From Lachnospiraceae bacterium (GTDB taxonomy: Bacteria > Bacillota > Clostridia > Lachnospirales > Lachnospiraceae): a stretch of DNA of 64,000 bases. The notes under the pieces are model-generated. The model saw nothing but the letters and a program-made list of their open reading frames with translations. It was not told the DNA's origin and did no database searches. Below, one piece after another: positions 1 through 8,820 of the stretch. The translations under genes and the position numbers were made by a program. The stretch is from assembly GCA_910575075.1 (NCBI GenBank), contig CAJTCY010000004.1, forward strand, positions 124,001 through 188,000, written 5' to 3'. Position 1 is the stretch's first letter, and each line of letters starts with the position of its first letter.

Positions 1-321
1 CTCACGCAGGAAATTCTGGAAGAAGAAACTATTCCTATGTATGTCCTCACCAACAGTCAGCAGTATTTTGGCGCTGCTTGTATACTCTATCCTAAGGTTC
101 TATATCATATTTCCCAAAATCTCAGAGATAATTTATACATTCTACCCAGCAGTATCCATGAAATCATTCTCATTCCTGCCTCTTTGTCAGAAAATCCCAA
201 AGAACTTGCCCAAATTGTCCATGATGTAAATCTTACCGAAGTAGCGCCAGATGAAATTCTCTCTGATTCTGTCTACTATTATCAGCAGGAATCAGACCTG
301 GTCACATTGGCACAATCTTAG
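1..321 (+). CDS. C-terminal part of a DUF5688-like protein
   Basis: The reading frame is open from the first base and stops at 319-321, so only the last 106 residues are inside the window and the start lies upstream. The visible part resembles the C-terminal half of the DUF5688 proteins common in Lachnospiraceae: a stretch about a gene product that ages or appears (NSQQYFGAA), then a region that ends in a helix with many acidic residues. No catalytic motif or membrane segment is visible and I know no function for the family. The gene converges on glgA, with 22 bases between the two stops and no clear terminator. The family assignment is by eye from a partial sequence. Confidence 0.6.
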   Translation, partial: LTQEILEEETIPMYVLTNSQQYFGAACILYPKVLYHISQNLRDNLYILPSSIHEIILIPASLSENPKELAQIVHDVNLTEVAPDEILSDSVYYYQQESDLVTLAQS

Positions 322-343
322 ACGCAGTTCTCTGATTACCGGA

Positions 344-1786
344 TCAGCAATCGGCCAATTCCAGATACAGTTTTTCATATTTTCCTGCCGATTTCTGCCA
401 GGAGTTGTCTGCTTTCATACAGCGTTTCATCATCATTTTCCATTCCTTGGGATGATTCTGGAATACATCATATGCATAACGGATAATTTTCAACATTTCT
501 TTTGCATTATAATTGGCAAAGCTGAATCCTGTTCCTGTCTGCCATATCTCGTTATATGCTTCTACTGTATCTTTTAAACCGCCTGTCTCTCTTACAATTG
601 GCACAGTACCATAACGCATACTGATAAGCTGGCTAAGACCGCATGGTTCAAACTGGGACGGCATTAAAAATACGTCTGCCCCACCGTAAATCTTATGGGC
701 ACGCTCTTCGCTATAGCCGATCGTTGCTGAGAGCTGCCCTGGATACTTATCCTGAAAATAGCGGAAAGAATTTTGGAATCGGTCCTCCCCGGTACCAAGC
801 ACCGCCACCTGAACATTCATGGTAGTAAGCATTTCCTCCATAACATAGTTTACCAAATCAAACCCTTTTTGCTCTGTAAGGCGGGAGACCATGCCGATCA
901 GCATCACACTGCTGTCTTGTTTCAATCCCAGTTCTTTCTGCAGCATGGCTTTATTTTTCTTCTTCTGAGCAATATTTCTCAGCCCGAATGGAACTGCAAG
1001 CATGGGGTCTTTCATAGAATTATATTCTTCATAATCTATTCCATTGACGATTCCAGACAATTTGCCTGACACTTCCTGCATAACTCCTTCCAGTCCTTCT
1101 CCACCCTCAGGAAACTTTATCTCTTCTGCATAAGTCTCACTCACTGTAGTCACCCGGTCTGCATACAGAATTCCAGCTTTTAAAAAATTGGTTTCCTTGT
1201 AGGCTTCCATTGCCTTATATCTGCATTCTGCCGGCAAATCCCGGCAATTCTCAATATCATCAATCCTCCATCTTCCCTGGAACTTCTGATTATGAATCGT
1301 CATAACTGTCTTTGTTTTTTTGAAAAAGGAATCATTTCTATAAAATTCTTTAAGAAATACGGGAATTAAAGCCGTCTGCCAGTCATGGCAGTGAATTATA
1401 TCCGGACAAAATTTAATCGCAGGCAGGCTTGCCAGCACTGCTCTGGAAAAAAACGCAAATTTATTTACATCTTCAAAAATCTGATTGTAGGGATTGTCCC
1501 CTGCAAAATAATGTTCGTTATCAATAAAGTAATATGTAACCCCTTCTGCCTTTACTTTATCAATTCCTATGTACTCTCTCCCTCTCGGCATATCTGCATA
1601 AAAATCTGTCACATGTGACATCTTCTGCTTGTCCTTCTCTGGAATGCACAAATATTTAGGCAAAATCACCCGCACATCAAATTTTTTGCCGTCTAAATAT
1701 TTGGGCAGGGCGCCAACCACGTCTGCCAACCCCCCTGTTTTAATAAACGGATTTCCCTCGGACGCTGCAAAGAGTATTTTTTTCAT
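344..1786 (-). CDS. glgA: Glycogen synthase (ADP-glucose)
   Basis: Transfers glucose from ADP-glucose to the non-reducing end of an alpha-1,4-glucan in cytosolic glycogen synthesis (GT5 family, GT-B fold). The protein is 480 residues, a normal length. The N-terminal KTGGLADVVG motif (residues 16-25) supplies the lysine that contacts ADP-glucose, and the C-terminal PSQFEPCGLSQ segment followed by VRETGGLKDTV is typical of the nucleotide-sugar site. I chose the ATG at 1786 (MKKILFAAS) over an in-frame ATG 15 bases earlier because GGAGG lies about 8 bases before it. No other glycogen gene is adjacent, but malQ, which acts on the same kind of glucan, lies at the far end of the window. The gene is next to spo0A in the same direction. 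Confidence 0.95.
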   Translation of the reverse strand: MKKILFAASEGNPFIKTGGLADVVGALPKYLDGKKFDVRVILPKYLCIPEKDKQKMSHVTDFYADMPRGREYIGIDKVKAEGVTYYFIDNEHYFAGDNPYNQIFEDVNKFAFFSRAVLASLPAIKFCPDIIHCHDWQTALIPVFLKEFYRNDSFFKKTKTVMTIHNQKFQGRWRIDDIENCRDLPAECRYKAMEAYKETNFLKAGILYADRVTTVSETYAEEIKFPEGGEGLEGVMQEVSGKLSGIVNGIDYEEYNSMKDPMLAVPFGLRNIAQKKKNKAMLQKELGLKQDSSVMLIGMVSRLTEQKGFDLVNYVMEEMLTTMNVQVAVLGTGEDRFQNSFRYFQDKYPGQLSATIGYSEERAHKIYGGADVFLMPSQFEPCGLSQLISMRYGTVPIVRETGGLKDTVEAYNEIWQTGTGFSFANYNAKEMLKIIRYAYDVFQNHPKEWKMMMKRCMKADNSWQKSAGKYEKLYLELADC

Positions 1787-1819
1787 CGTGAAAACCTCCA
1801 AAATTATATTCCTGAGAGG

Positions 1820-1855
1820 GTGAATTATCTGTTCTGCTAGCTACTGATAATTCAC
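1820..1855. other. Hairpin at the spo0A 3' end
   Basis: GTGAATTATC at 1820-1829 pairs perfectly with GATAATTCAC at 1846-1855, with partial pairing outside. The right arm overlaps the spo0A stop codon, and the whole hairpin lies in the leader before glgA. No T-run follows it on the minus strand, so it may be a processing or weak termination signal, or simply a structured leader of glgA. Confidence 0.45.
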
Positions 1856-2652
1856 TCTCTTAACTTATATTCTAACCGAATTTTGTCTGCAATTAAAGCT
1901 ATAAATTCAGAATTTGTGGGTTTTCCTTTTCCATTATGAATCGTATATCCAAATAATTCATCTATGGTGTCCATTTTTCCTCTGCTCCATGCCACTTCTA
2001 TAGCATGACGAATGGCACGTTCTACCCGGCTTGGCGTAGTCTGATATTTCTTAGCAATACCTGGATAGAGAATTTTTGTAATGGAATTGAGCATTTCCAT
2101 GTCTGTCACTGACATGACAATGGCTTCTCTAAGATATTGATATCCCTTAATATGTGCCGGCACTCCGATTTCATGAATAATACTAGTTACATCATTTTCC
2201 AGATTACGCTCTTCTAACTCCTGCTTCTTCTCATAAGCATTTACCTTGCGTACCTCTGAAGTCTTGCGCATCTCAAGATTTCTCACATGCTTGATCCGGT
2301 TAAGCACCACATCATTATCAAAAGGCTTCATAATATAATAATCAGCTCCCAGTGAAAACGCGTCTTCTGTGATCTTTTCCTGTCCAATTGCCGTTATCAT
2401 AATAAAAGCTGGATGCTTCTTGATATTTTTGTCATTTTTTACCTTATCCATCACTGTCAGTCCATCTAATTTTGGCATAACAATATCCAGTAATACTACG
2501 TCTGGTTCCTGTCTTTTTATCATTTCATACGCTTCTTCTCCATCTTTCGCTGTTCCGACAACCTGAAGCTCTTCGTCACTCTTTACAATATCTCCTAAGG
2601 TCTGCAACATTCTCTCATTATCGTCTGCAATCGCTACATTTAATTTTTCCAC
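1852..2652 (-). CDS. spo0A: Sporulation master response regulator Spo0A
   Basis: Phosphorylated at the end of the sporulation relay (or directly by orphan kinases in clostridia), Spo0A binds 0A boxes and switches entry into sporulation. The 266-residue protein has an N-terminal receiver domain with the acidic pair D10-D11, the phospho-acceptor Asp56 in VVLLDIVMP and the conserved lysine in YYIMKPFD. After a hinge rich in lysine and glutamate comes the Spo0A-specific DNA-binding domain with [19 protein letters not shown] chose the GTG at 2652 because AGGAGG lies 8 bases upstream and the resulting N-terminus ([12 protein letters not shown]) matches the family; the frame stays open far upstream but without a better start. 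spoIVB lies upstream in the same direction, as in most clostridia. Confidence 0.97.
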   Translation of the reverse strand: MEKLNVAIADDNERMLQTLGDIVKSDEELQVVGTAKDGEEAYEMIKRQEPDVVLLDIVMPKLDGLTVMDKVKNDKNIKKHPAFIMITAIGQEKITEDAFSLGADYYIMKPFDNDVVLNRIKHVRNLEMRKTSEVRKVNAYEKKQELEERNLENDVTSIIHEIGVPAHIKGYQYLREAIVMSVTDMEMLNSITKILYPGIAKKYQTTPSRVERAIRHAIEVAWSRGKMDTIDELFGYTIHNGKGKPTNSEFIALIADKIRLEYKLRE

Positions 2653-2746
2653 GCTAATATCCTCCTGCTGTTTTTTCTGGTATTCCCTCAAAAAAAGGCA
2701 TTTCAACATAATCCCAAGTGCTCTGGCCCTGGCAATTTCCATGTCA

Positions 2747-2911
2747 TTCGACATTATAACATATTTGAAAGTACCTTCAAGAAAAAGATATCTCTGAGAT
2801 TCGACATAAGATTTGCACAAACTAAACATTTGCACGAAACCTGTCAAATTCCGTATCCCTTTTTCATCACAACCTTATTATACTGATTGTATAATTGTAT
2901 AATCTGTCGAA
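2747..2911. promoter_or_regulatory. Three Spo0A-box matches upstream of spo0A
   Basis: The 7-base 0A-box core TGTCGAA occurs three times in 165 bases: on the minus strand at 2747-2753 and 2800-2806, and on the plus strand at 2905-2911, the last followed by a near match (TGTCGTA) at 2915-2921. A possible -35 TTGACA on the minus strand lies at 2847-2842. The density is far above chance, and Spo0A is known to control its own gene in other spore formers. Binding here is inferred. Confidence 0.7.
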
Positions 2912-2984
2912 TCATGTCGTATGTTTCAAAATTTTTGACGATTACTTTTTGGAACCAGTTTTATTCCTCTGATGGTTGATGATT

Positions 2985-3300
2985 CTGGCTGCATAAATAG
3001 AAAAACACAGCATATCTCAGAAGCAGGCTTCCAAATATTCTGTGTTTTTCTATTTTCTCCACTCATTGAGAAAGGCACTGCATAGATGCTGCGCATCCAT
3101 ACAATGTGTGGCTTTCGCCACATAAAACTAAAAATTCATTCTATCTTGTCTGCTGGATGAGGGCTTTCGCCCTTATATCTCTACGGGCAGCATCCGATAA
3201 TTGCTCCGCAATTACCGGATGTCCGGCTTTCGCCGGACTCCCGCCCAGCATTAAAAAGAGACCTTAGCGAGCAAACTCTCTTGGTCTCTTTTTAATGCTG
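2985..3300. repeat. Array of hairpins between spoIVB and spo0A
   Basis: This gene-free stretch holds at least six stem-loops: a long-loop pair with arms near 2998-3011 and 3041-3055 (ATAGAAAAACACAG and its complement); GATGC-TGC-GCATC at 3085-3097; TGTGGC-TTTC-GCCACA at 3107-3122; AGGGC-TTTC-GCCCT at 3160-3173; a two-part stem closed by CATCCG/CGGATG at 3191-3221; GTCCGGC-TTTC-GCCGGAC at 3221-3238; and a perfect 18-base-pair stem at 3246-3263/3283-3300. Three share the same GGC-TTTC-GCC end. The last stem lies 15 bases after the spoIVB stop and may act as a terminator. A 65-codon open frame at 2926-3123 runs through the hairpins and is not believed. Confidence 0.75.
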
Positions 3301-3315
3301 TTCTACTGCCCTTTT

Positions 3316-4578
3316 TCAATGCTCGAGCATATTTTCAATAAATATTCCATAGCCTTTTGTTGAATCCTGTACAAATACATGGGTCACGGCGCCGATGATT
3401 TTTCCATTCTGAAGAATTGGACTGCCGCTCATACCCTGAATCACACCACCTGTCAGATTTAACAGCTCTGGATCTGTCACTTGAAACAAAATTCCCTTAT
3501 TATCACTGTTGTAATCTAAATTAGTTATATTTATGCTGTATTCCCTGCGTTCCCCGGAGACTGAAGATACAATCACTGCTTCTCCTTTTTCTATATTTTG
3601 CTTAAGGTTTACAGGATAATATTGATTTTCCTGATTTTCTTCTGGCACTCGCTGCAATTCTCCATAAATACCGACACTGGTATTCTCTTCAACACTTCCC
3701 AGTTTATACTGATCCAGATAAGTAATGACGCCCGAAATCTCTCCGGGATTTCCTTTTTCTCCTTTTGTAATCCCGGCTATTTCTGCTTCATACAAAGTTC
3801 CTTCTGACAAATTTACTGTAAGCCCTGTATCCATATCACTGACTGGATGGCCCAGAGCGCCATATTTTCCCTGACTGTCATAAAAGGTTAAGGTTCCCAC
3901 TCCTGCCAGGTCATCCCGCACCCATATCCCCAGTTTATAATCATTCTCCTCTGTTTTTACAGGCTCTACCTTGATCTGAATATACTCATCTTCCCGTAAA
4001 ATCCCTAAGATAACAGGTTCTCCCTGGGACTGGTTAATTTTTTCTATCAGATCATCTTTACTCTTCACCACCTGCTCATTTACAGTCTTTACATAATCAC
4101 CGCTTTTTACCAGATTAACTGCCGGCTCATAATTCATGCCATCATGTCCTACAACACTGCCTGTACCAATAATTAAAATGCCGTCTGTTTTCACATATAT
4201 TCCCACAGGGACGCCACAGGGCACCACCTGCTCTTTATCCACTACTTCCACAGAGACAGCCTTGATTGGAAATAAACCAAAGAGTTTACAAGACATAAAA
4301 TAATTTCCCTGCTGCTGAGATTTCAGGGAAAAACTCTGATTGAGATCCAGTGTAATCTTATCTTTTTCAACTGTGGGAGACTGATTTCCAAATACTTCCA
4401 TCCCTTCCTGTTTCAGTTCTGCGGTTATGGGCACATGAAAATCAAAATCCTGCGTTTCGCCCTTTTCAATACGGATAGTATCAGGAATTGCCTCTGTAAC
4501 AGCAAAATACGAAAATGATATGCTCCAGCAAAAACCAGCCACCAGGCTTCCCCAAGCAATCCATTTCTGATATTTCAT
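3316..4578 (-). CDS. spoIVB: SpoIVB serine peptidase (stage IV sporulation)
   Basis: SpoIVB is secreted by the forespore into the space between the two spore membranes, where it cleaves SpoIVFA and so starts pro-sigma-K processing. The 420-residue product has an N-terminal membrane anchor (about residues 7-27), a PDZ domain in the middle (GIYVKTDGILIIGTG onward, with the KSGDYVKTVN core) and the C-terminal S55 peptidase domain with GALGHPVSD and the nucleophile motif GMSGSP. Length fits the family. The start is uncertain: the ATG at 4578 has only a weak AGAAG upstream, and GTG or TTG codons 8-14 residues earlier are possible. Neighbours spo0A and recN match the usual order. Confidence 0.92.
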   Translation of the reverse strand: MKYQKWIAWGSLVAGFCWSISFSYFAVTEAIPDTIRIEKGETQDFDFHVPITAELKQEGMEVFGNQSPTVEKDKITLDLNQSFSLKSQQQGNYFMSCKLFGLFPIKAVSVEVVDKEQVVPCGVPVGIYVKTDGILIIGTGSVVGHDGMNYEPAVNLVKSGDYVKTVNEQVVKSKDDLIEKINQSQGEPVILGILREDEYIQIKVEPVKTEENDYKLGIWVRDDLAGVGTLTFYDSQGKYGALGHPVSDMDTGLTVNLSEGTLYEAEIAGITKGEKGNPGEISGVITYLDQYKLGSVEENTSVGIYGELQRVPEENQENQYYPVNLKQNIEKGEAVIVSSVSGERREYSINITNLDYNSDNKGILFQVTDPELLNLTGGVIQGMSGSPILQNGKIIGAVTHVFVQDSTKGYGIFIENMLEH

Positions 4579-4900
4579 GTTCTTCTGCTTATGTTTTTTC
4601 AACTTTTCACACACCCTTACACACCTTAATGATTGATAGAATTTCAAATCTTGAATTTTAAATGACTTGAAATCCTCTTTTAGTATGTGAAATTCTTCTT
4701 TTTTCACTCTGGGATTTTTTAACTTCTTGAAATTTAAGACGCCGATGAAAGTCAATTTTGTACGATAAAAAATGCTTTCCGACAGATGTATCCCGCAATT
4801 TGCGGAGGATTTATGCTGAATAAAGAGGTGCAGCAGGCTGTCCCGACCAAATAAAGCATAAATACCACACAAAGCAGGGGATACAGATGATAGAAATTCT
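4579..4900. other. Gene-free stretch between recN and spoIVB
   Basis: This 322-base stretch is AT-rich next to spoIVB and more mixed near recN. It continues the spoIVB frame upstream without a stop, but no ribosome binding site or recognisable protein sequence supports a longer gene. It must hold the spoIVB promoter (a forespore sigma-F/G promoter would be expected); I could not identify one with confidence. Confidence 0.4.
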
Positions 4901-6580
4901 TTAATTTTTATTTTTTACAGAAAAAGCAAGTTCTTTCATCTCTTTTGCACTCTCCAGAACAGTGTCTGTTATTTTGACGCCGCCCAGCATACGTGCTAAT
5001 TCTGTAACACTTTCTTGTTCGTCCAGAAGTACAATATTGGAAAATGTTGCATTTCTTGCCACATTTTTACTGATCAGAAAATGGTAATCTGCCATAGCTG
5101 CAATCTGCGGAAGATGGGTGATACAGATAATCTGATGGTTTCTTCCAATAAGATTCATTTTCTCTGCCACCATCTGTGCTGTCCTGCCGCTGATTCCAGC
5201 ATCAATTTCATCAAAAATTAAAGTCTCAATCTGATCGCTCTCTGCAAGAATCGTTTTAATTGCCAGCATAATACGGCTTAATTCTCCGCCTGAAGCAACT
5301 TTTCCTAATGGTTTTAATGGTTCTCCTGGATTTGTGGAAATCAAAAACTCTGCCTCATCTATTCCATTTGACGTATACTTCTGAGTCTCTTTAAATTCCA
5401 TGGTAAAATTCACATCCAGGAAATTTAAATCCACCAAAGCCGCCTGGACCTGTTTAACCAGCTTTTTGGCAAACTTCTGGCGAATCTTTGACACCTCAAG
5501 GGAAATTTCCTTCAGCGATTGTTCCGCCTGCTGCAAACGTTCTTCCAACTGAGATAAATATTCTTCGTAATCTCTCAAACGTTCACTGCGCAGTTCTTTT
5601 TCTTCTTTTGTCCGTAAAACAGCTTCCACGCTGCCTCCAAATTTATCTTTTAAATGATTCACCAGATCCAGGCGTTTCTCCACTTCATAGAAAGTCTCCT
5701 CGTCAAATTCTCCATCTGACATATAGCCTGCCATCTCCCGGTTGAAATCATTCAGCAGATCATCAATTTCCTCTAACTGGCTGCTCAATTCTCCTAATTG
5801 CGGATCATACTCCGCCACAGACTGCAGTTCCCGCAAAGCACGCCCAATCTGTTCTGTTGCACTGTCATCTCCGCCTGTCATCTCATAGGCATTCCCTGCG
5901 GCCTCCATGATTCTGCGGCTGTTTGACATTTTCCGATAAGAAAGTTCAAGTTCCTCATCTTCTCCCTCAAGCAGATTTGCCTCCTGAATTTCCTGAATCT
6001 CATATTCCAGAAAAGAAAGTTCCCTCTCTCTTCCCTCGCCATCCTCCAGCGCCTGCTTTCGTTCTTCGAGAATCTGCTGGTATTCCTGATAACACTTTTT
6101 CAAACTATCTTTCTTGCTTTTCAGCTTATCTGCGGCATACTCATCCAGTATTTCCAGATGCTTCTTCTTGTGCAGCAGAGACTGATGCTCGTGCTGACCA
6201 TGAATATCAATGAGCAGAGAAGCAACATTCCGCATACAGGAGGCAGAAACAGTTTCTGAATTGATCTTTCCTACACTTCTGCTGGCGGTAATTTTTCGTG
6301 ACATAATAATTTCATCATTTTCCGGATAAATATCCATCTCTTCCAATTGCCGGACCTGCTCTTCATTTTCCACTCGAAATACCAATTCTACCAGAGCATA
6401 TTCTGACTGCTCCCGCAGCATCTCTTTCGGCACCTTTTCTCCCAGGGCAAGATTGATGGAACCTATGATAATAGATTTTCCTGCTCCTGTCTCTCCAGAC
6501 AGAATATTCAATCCATTGCCAAATTCCACCTCAGCTTCTTCCATCAGAGCAAGATTTTTTACATGCAGACTTACTAACAT
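4901..6580 (-). CDS. recN: DNA repair ATPase RecN
   Basis: An SMC-like ATPase that is recruited to DNA double-strand breaks and helps hold broken ends together. The 559-residue protein starts with a Walker A GETGAGKS at about residues 30-37, has a long coiled-coil middle (about 150-370) rich in E, K, Q and L, and ends with the ABC signature (VASGGELSRIMLAIK) and Walker B (LIFDEIDAGISG) near residues 420-470. Length is normal. It sits directly upstream of spoIVB and downstream of argR on the same strand, the standard Firmicutes arrangement. No LexA box was found in the short gap to argR. Confidence 0.96.
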   Translation of the reverse strand: MLVSLHVKNLALMEEAEVEFGNGLNILSGETGAGKSIIIGSINLALGEKVPKEMLREQSEYALVELVFRVENEEQVRQLEEMDIYPENDEIIMSRKITASRSVGKINSETVSASCMRNVASLLIDIHGQHEHQSLLHKKKHLEILDEYAADKLKSKKDSLKKCYQEYQQILEERKQALEDGEGRERELSFLEYEIQEIQEANLLEGEDEELELSYRKMSNSRRIMEAAGNAYEMTGGDDSATEQIGRALRELQSVAEYDPQLGELSSQLEEIDDLLNDFNREMAGYMSDGEFDEETFYEVEKRLDLVNHLKDKFGGSVEAVLRTKEEKELRSERLRDYEEYLSQLEERLQQAEQSLKEISLEVSKIRQKFAKKLVKQVQAALVDLNFLDVNFTMEFKETQKYTSNGIDEAEFLISTNPGEPLKPLGKVASGGELSRIMLAIKTILAESDQIETLIFDEIDAGISGRTAQMVAEKMNLIGRNHQIICITHLPQIAAMADYHFLISKNVARNATFSNIVLLDEQESVTELARMLGGVKITDTVLESAKEMKELAFSVKNKN

Positions 6581-6649
6581 ATCCGTTCTCCTTCTACTCT
6601 CTCAGTTTCGGCAGTATGTTATAATTTGTCATCAAGTTCTATGTAATCA

Positions 6650-7102
6650 TTAATTTTCCACAATTTTCCTCAGGCGTTCCATCAGAATCTCTGTGTCCTC
6701 CACTGTGCGCACAGCGCACATAATCGTGTCGTCACCTGCAATGCTTCCTACGATTTCATGGCAGCCCATAGCATCCAGCGCCGCCGCCACTGCCATTGCC
6801 ATTCCAGAAGCAGTTTTAAGTACCAGAATATTCTGTGCCATATCCATGGATACAAATCCATCCCGAAAAATACGGTTGTATTTTTCGCTCATATCAACGT
6901 GTTTCTCGTTGAGTGCCACATATTTCTGACGGCCGGCGCCTCCTGATACCTTAGTCAATTTTAATTCTCGTATATCTCTGGAAACGGTTGCCTGTGTGAC
7001 CTGAAATCCCTCTTGTTCCAAATGATCCGACAGCTCTTCCTGTGTCTCAATGTTATATTTCGCAATAATCTCCAGTATTTTCGCATGACGCTTTGACTTC
7101 AT
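6650..7102 (-). CDS. argR: Arginine repressor
   Basis: A hexameric transcription factor that uses arginine as corepressor to control arginine synthesis and breakdown. The 150-residue protein has an N-terminal winged helix with TQATVSRDIRELKL (about residues 37-50) and a C-terminal oligomerisation and arginine-binding domain containing VGSIAGDDTIMCAV near residues 116-130. Start at 7102 is set by AGGAGG 5 bases upstream. It is placed 20 bases after nadK in a co-directional run with recN, a conserved order in Firmicutes where argR often lies far from the arg genes it controls. Confidence 0.96.
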   Translation of the reverse strand: MKSKRHAKILEIIAKYNIETQEELSDHLEQEGFQVTQATVSRDIRELKLTKVSGGAGRQKYVALNEKHVDMSEKYNRIFRDGFVSMDMAQNILVLKTASGMAMAVAAALDAMGCHEIVGSIAGDDTIMCAVRTVEDTEILMERLRKIVEN

Positions 7103-7122
7103 TCCTACCTCCTGCACATCCC

Positions 7123-7983
7123 TTACCAGCTGCACCCCTGCAGCTTTTTTCTGAGTCTTTCTAAAAAGCTCATCTGGTTCAGTTTTAAAATTCTGGTGCG
7201 GACCTGAGCCTTCTTTACCAATATTTTCTCCCCTTCTTTCAAAATTCCCACGGGCTCCCCATCAAAGCTGATTTCTACATTCTCCTCCTGTCCTTCATCC
7301 CGTGTCCGGATTTCAATGGTAATCTCATCTTCCGCTCCCAACACAATACTCTTAGCATTTAAAGTATGTGGACTGATAGGTGTCACCACCAGCAGATCCG
7401 CCTTAGGATCCACAATCGGTCCTCCCGCTGACATGCTGTACGCCGTAGATCCGGTAGGCGTTGCAATAATCATGCCATCTGCGCTGTATGTATTTAAGTA
7501 TTCTCCATTTACAGAAATAATCAAATTCACCACCTGCAGCATCCCAGACCGGTGAATCACAATATCATTCAACGCAATTCTTTCTTTGAAAGCCTCTTTA
7601 CCGCTGACACTGCTGCCAGCCAGCAGCATTCTGGATTCTACTGCATAATCACCGTCCATCAAAAGCTGATGTACACCCTGAATTGCAGTATCTCTCTCCA
7701 ACTCACAGAGATATCCGACATGACCGGTATTCACTCCAATTAAAGGTATATTCCTTTCTGCCATGTCTCGTGCTGCCCTAAGCAGCGTACCGTCTCCTCC
7801 CACTACCAGAATACATTCTGTCTCATCTGGAATCCGGCTTCGGTCAAAAGACATGCCTTCCTGTACCCGGTTCACCTGATATCCGCAGGTTCCTCCTTTT
7901 TCTGTAATAAACTGCTGAATTTCTTTGGTAAGCTCCAATTGCTGATCCCGTTTGGGATTTACAATCATATAAAAATGTTTCAT
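7123..7983 (-). CDS. nadK: NAD kinase
   Basis: Phosphorylates NAD to NADP with ATP (or polyphosphate) in the cytosol. The 286-residue protein carries the kinase signature GGDGTLLRAAR near residues 57-67, the NTGHVGYL motif close after it, and the C-terminal beta-domain with YSADGMIIATPTGSTAYSMSAGGP that binds NAD. Start at 7983 follows AGGAGG by 7 bases. Translation probably couples with tlyA upstream, since only 23 bases separate them. Confidence 0.96.
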   Translation of the reverse strand: MKHFYMIVNPKRDQQLELTKEIQQFITEKGGTCGYQVNRVQEGMSFDRSRIPDETECILVVGGDGTLLRAARDMAERNIPLIGVNTGHVGYLCELERDTAIQGVHQLLMDGDYAVESRMLLAGSSVSGKEAFKERIALNDIVIHRSGMLQVVNLIISVNGEYLNTYSADGMIIATPTGSTAYSMSAGGPIVDPKADLLVVTPISPHTLNAKSIVLGAEDEITIEIRTRDEGQEENVEISFDGEPVGILKEGEKILVKKAQVRTRILKLNQMSFLERLRKKLQGCSW

Positions 7984-8006
7984 TTCCTGTCCTCCTGAGC
8001 CTGCCA

Positions 8007-8807
8007 TTACTGATTCAGATCCGCATGCGCCTGTGCTACCACTTTTGACACATCTACGGGCTGTACATCATTTTCCATACCCTTCTTAATATATACAAGA
8101 TATTCAATATTTCCTTCTGGTCCTTTTATTGGGGAAAAATCTAAATCTTTAATACAAAATCCCATTTCCTGGGCAAATGAAAGAATCTTTTCTATTACCT
8201 CTTTGTGTACCCCAGCGTCCCGAACCACTCCCTTTTTTCCAACTTTTTCTCTCCCTGCCTCAAACTGCGGTTTGATGAGACAGACCATTTCTCCCTGAGA
8301 AGAGAGCAAATTCCATGCTGCTGGAAGCACCTTAGTTAATGAGATAAAAGACACATCCACAGAAGCAAAATCCAGCACATCATCAATATCATCCTGCGTC
8401 ACATAACGGATATTTGTCTTTTCCATGCAAACCACCCGTGAATCCTGGCGCAGTTTCCAGGCAAACTGACCATAGCCTACATCTACAGCATAGACTTTTT
8501 GTGCTCCATGCTTTAGCATACAATCCGTAAACCCTCCTGTAGATGCGCCGATATCCATACATATTTTTCCATCCAGAAGAATTCCGAAATGATCCATTGC
8601 TTTTTCCAGTTTTAATCCGCCTCTGCTTACATATTTCAGTGTATTTCCACGGACTTCAATGTCCGATTTATCATCAAAAAAGGTTCCTGCCTTGTCTTCC
8701 CGCTGGCCGCCTACAAATACATTCCCCTCCATAATCATGACCTTTGCCTTTTCACGGGAAGGCGCAAGCCCACGCTGCACCAGCAGCACATCCAAACGTT
8801 CTTTCAT
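8007..8807 (-). CDS. tlyA: TlyA family rRNA 2'-O-methyltransferase
   Basis: Members of this family methylate ribose in 16S and/or 23S rRNA; older names call it hemolysin A. The 266-residue protein begins with an S4 RNA-binding domain (MKERLDVLLVQRGLAPSREKAK) and continues with an FtsJ-like methyltransferase domain that has the SAM-binding motif DIGASTGGFTDCML at about residues 85-98 and a catalytic lysine region ending in LIKPQFE. The start at 8807 has AAAGG upstream. It lies between dxs and nadK, as in many clostridia. The exact rRNA target in this organism is not known. Confidence 0.93.
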   Translation of the reverse strand: MKERLDVLLVQRGLAPSREKAKVMIMEGNVFVGGQREDKAGTFFDDKSDIEVRGNTLKYVSRGGLKLEKAMDHFGILLDGKICMDIGASTGGFTDCMLKHGAQKVYAVDVGYGQFAWKLRQDSRVVCMEKTNIRYVTQDDIDDVLDFASVDVSFISLTKVLPAAWNLLSSQGEMVCLIKPQFEAGREKVGKKGVVRDAGVHKEVIEKILSFAQEMGFCIKDLDFSPIKGPEGNIEYLVYIKKGMENDVQPVDVSKVVAQAHADLNQ

Positions 8808-8820
8808 CCCATAAACCTTT

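Noticed and set aside
2926-3123. Minus-strand open frame of 65 codons between spoIVB and spo0A
   Set aside because: It runs through the hairpin array and has no ribosome binding site.
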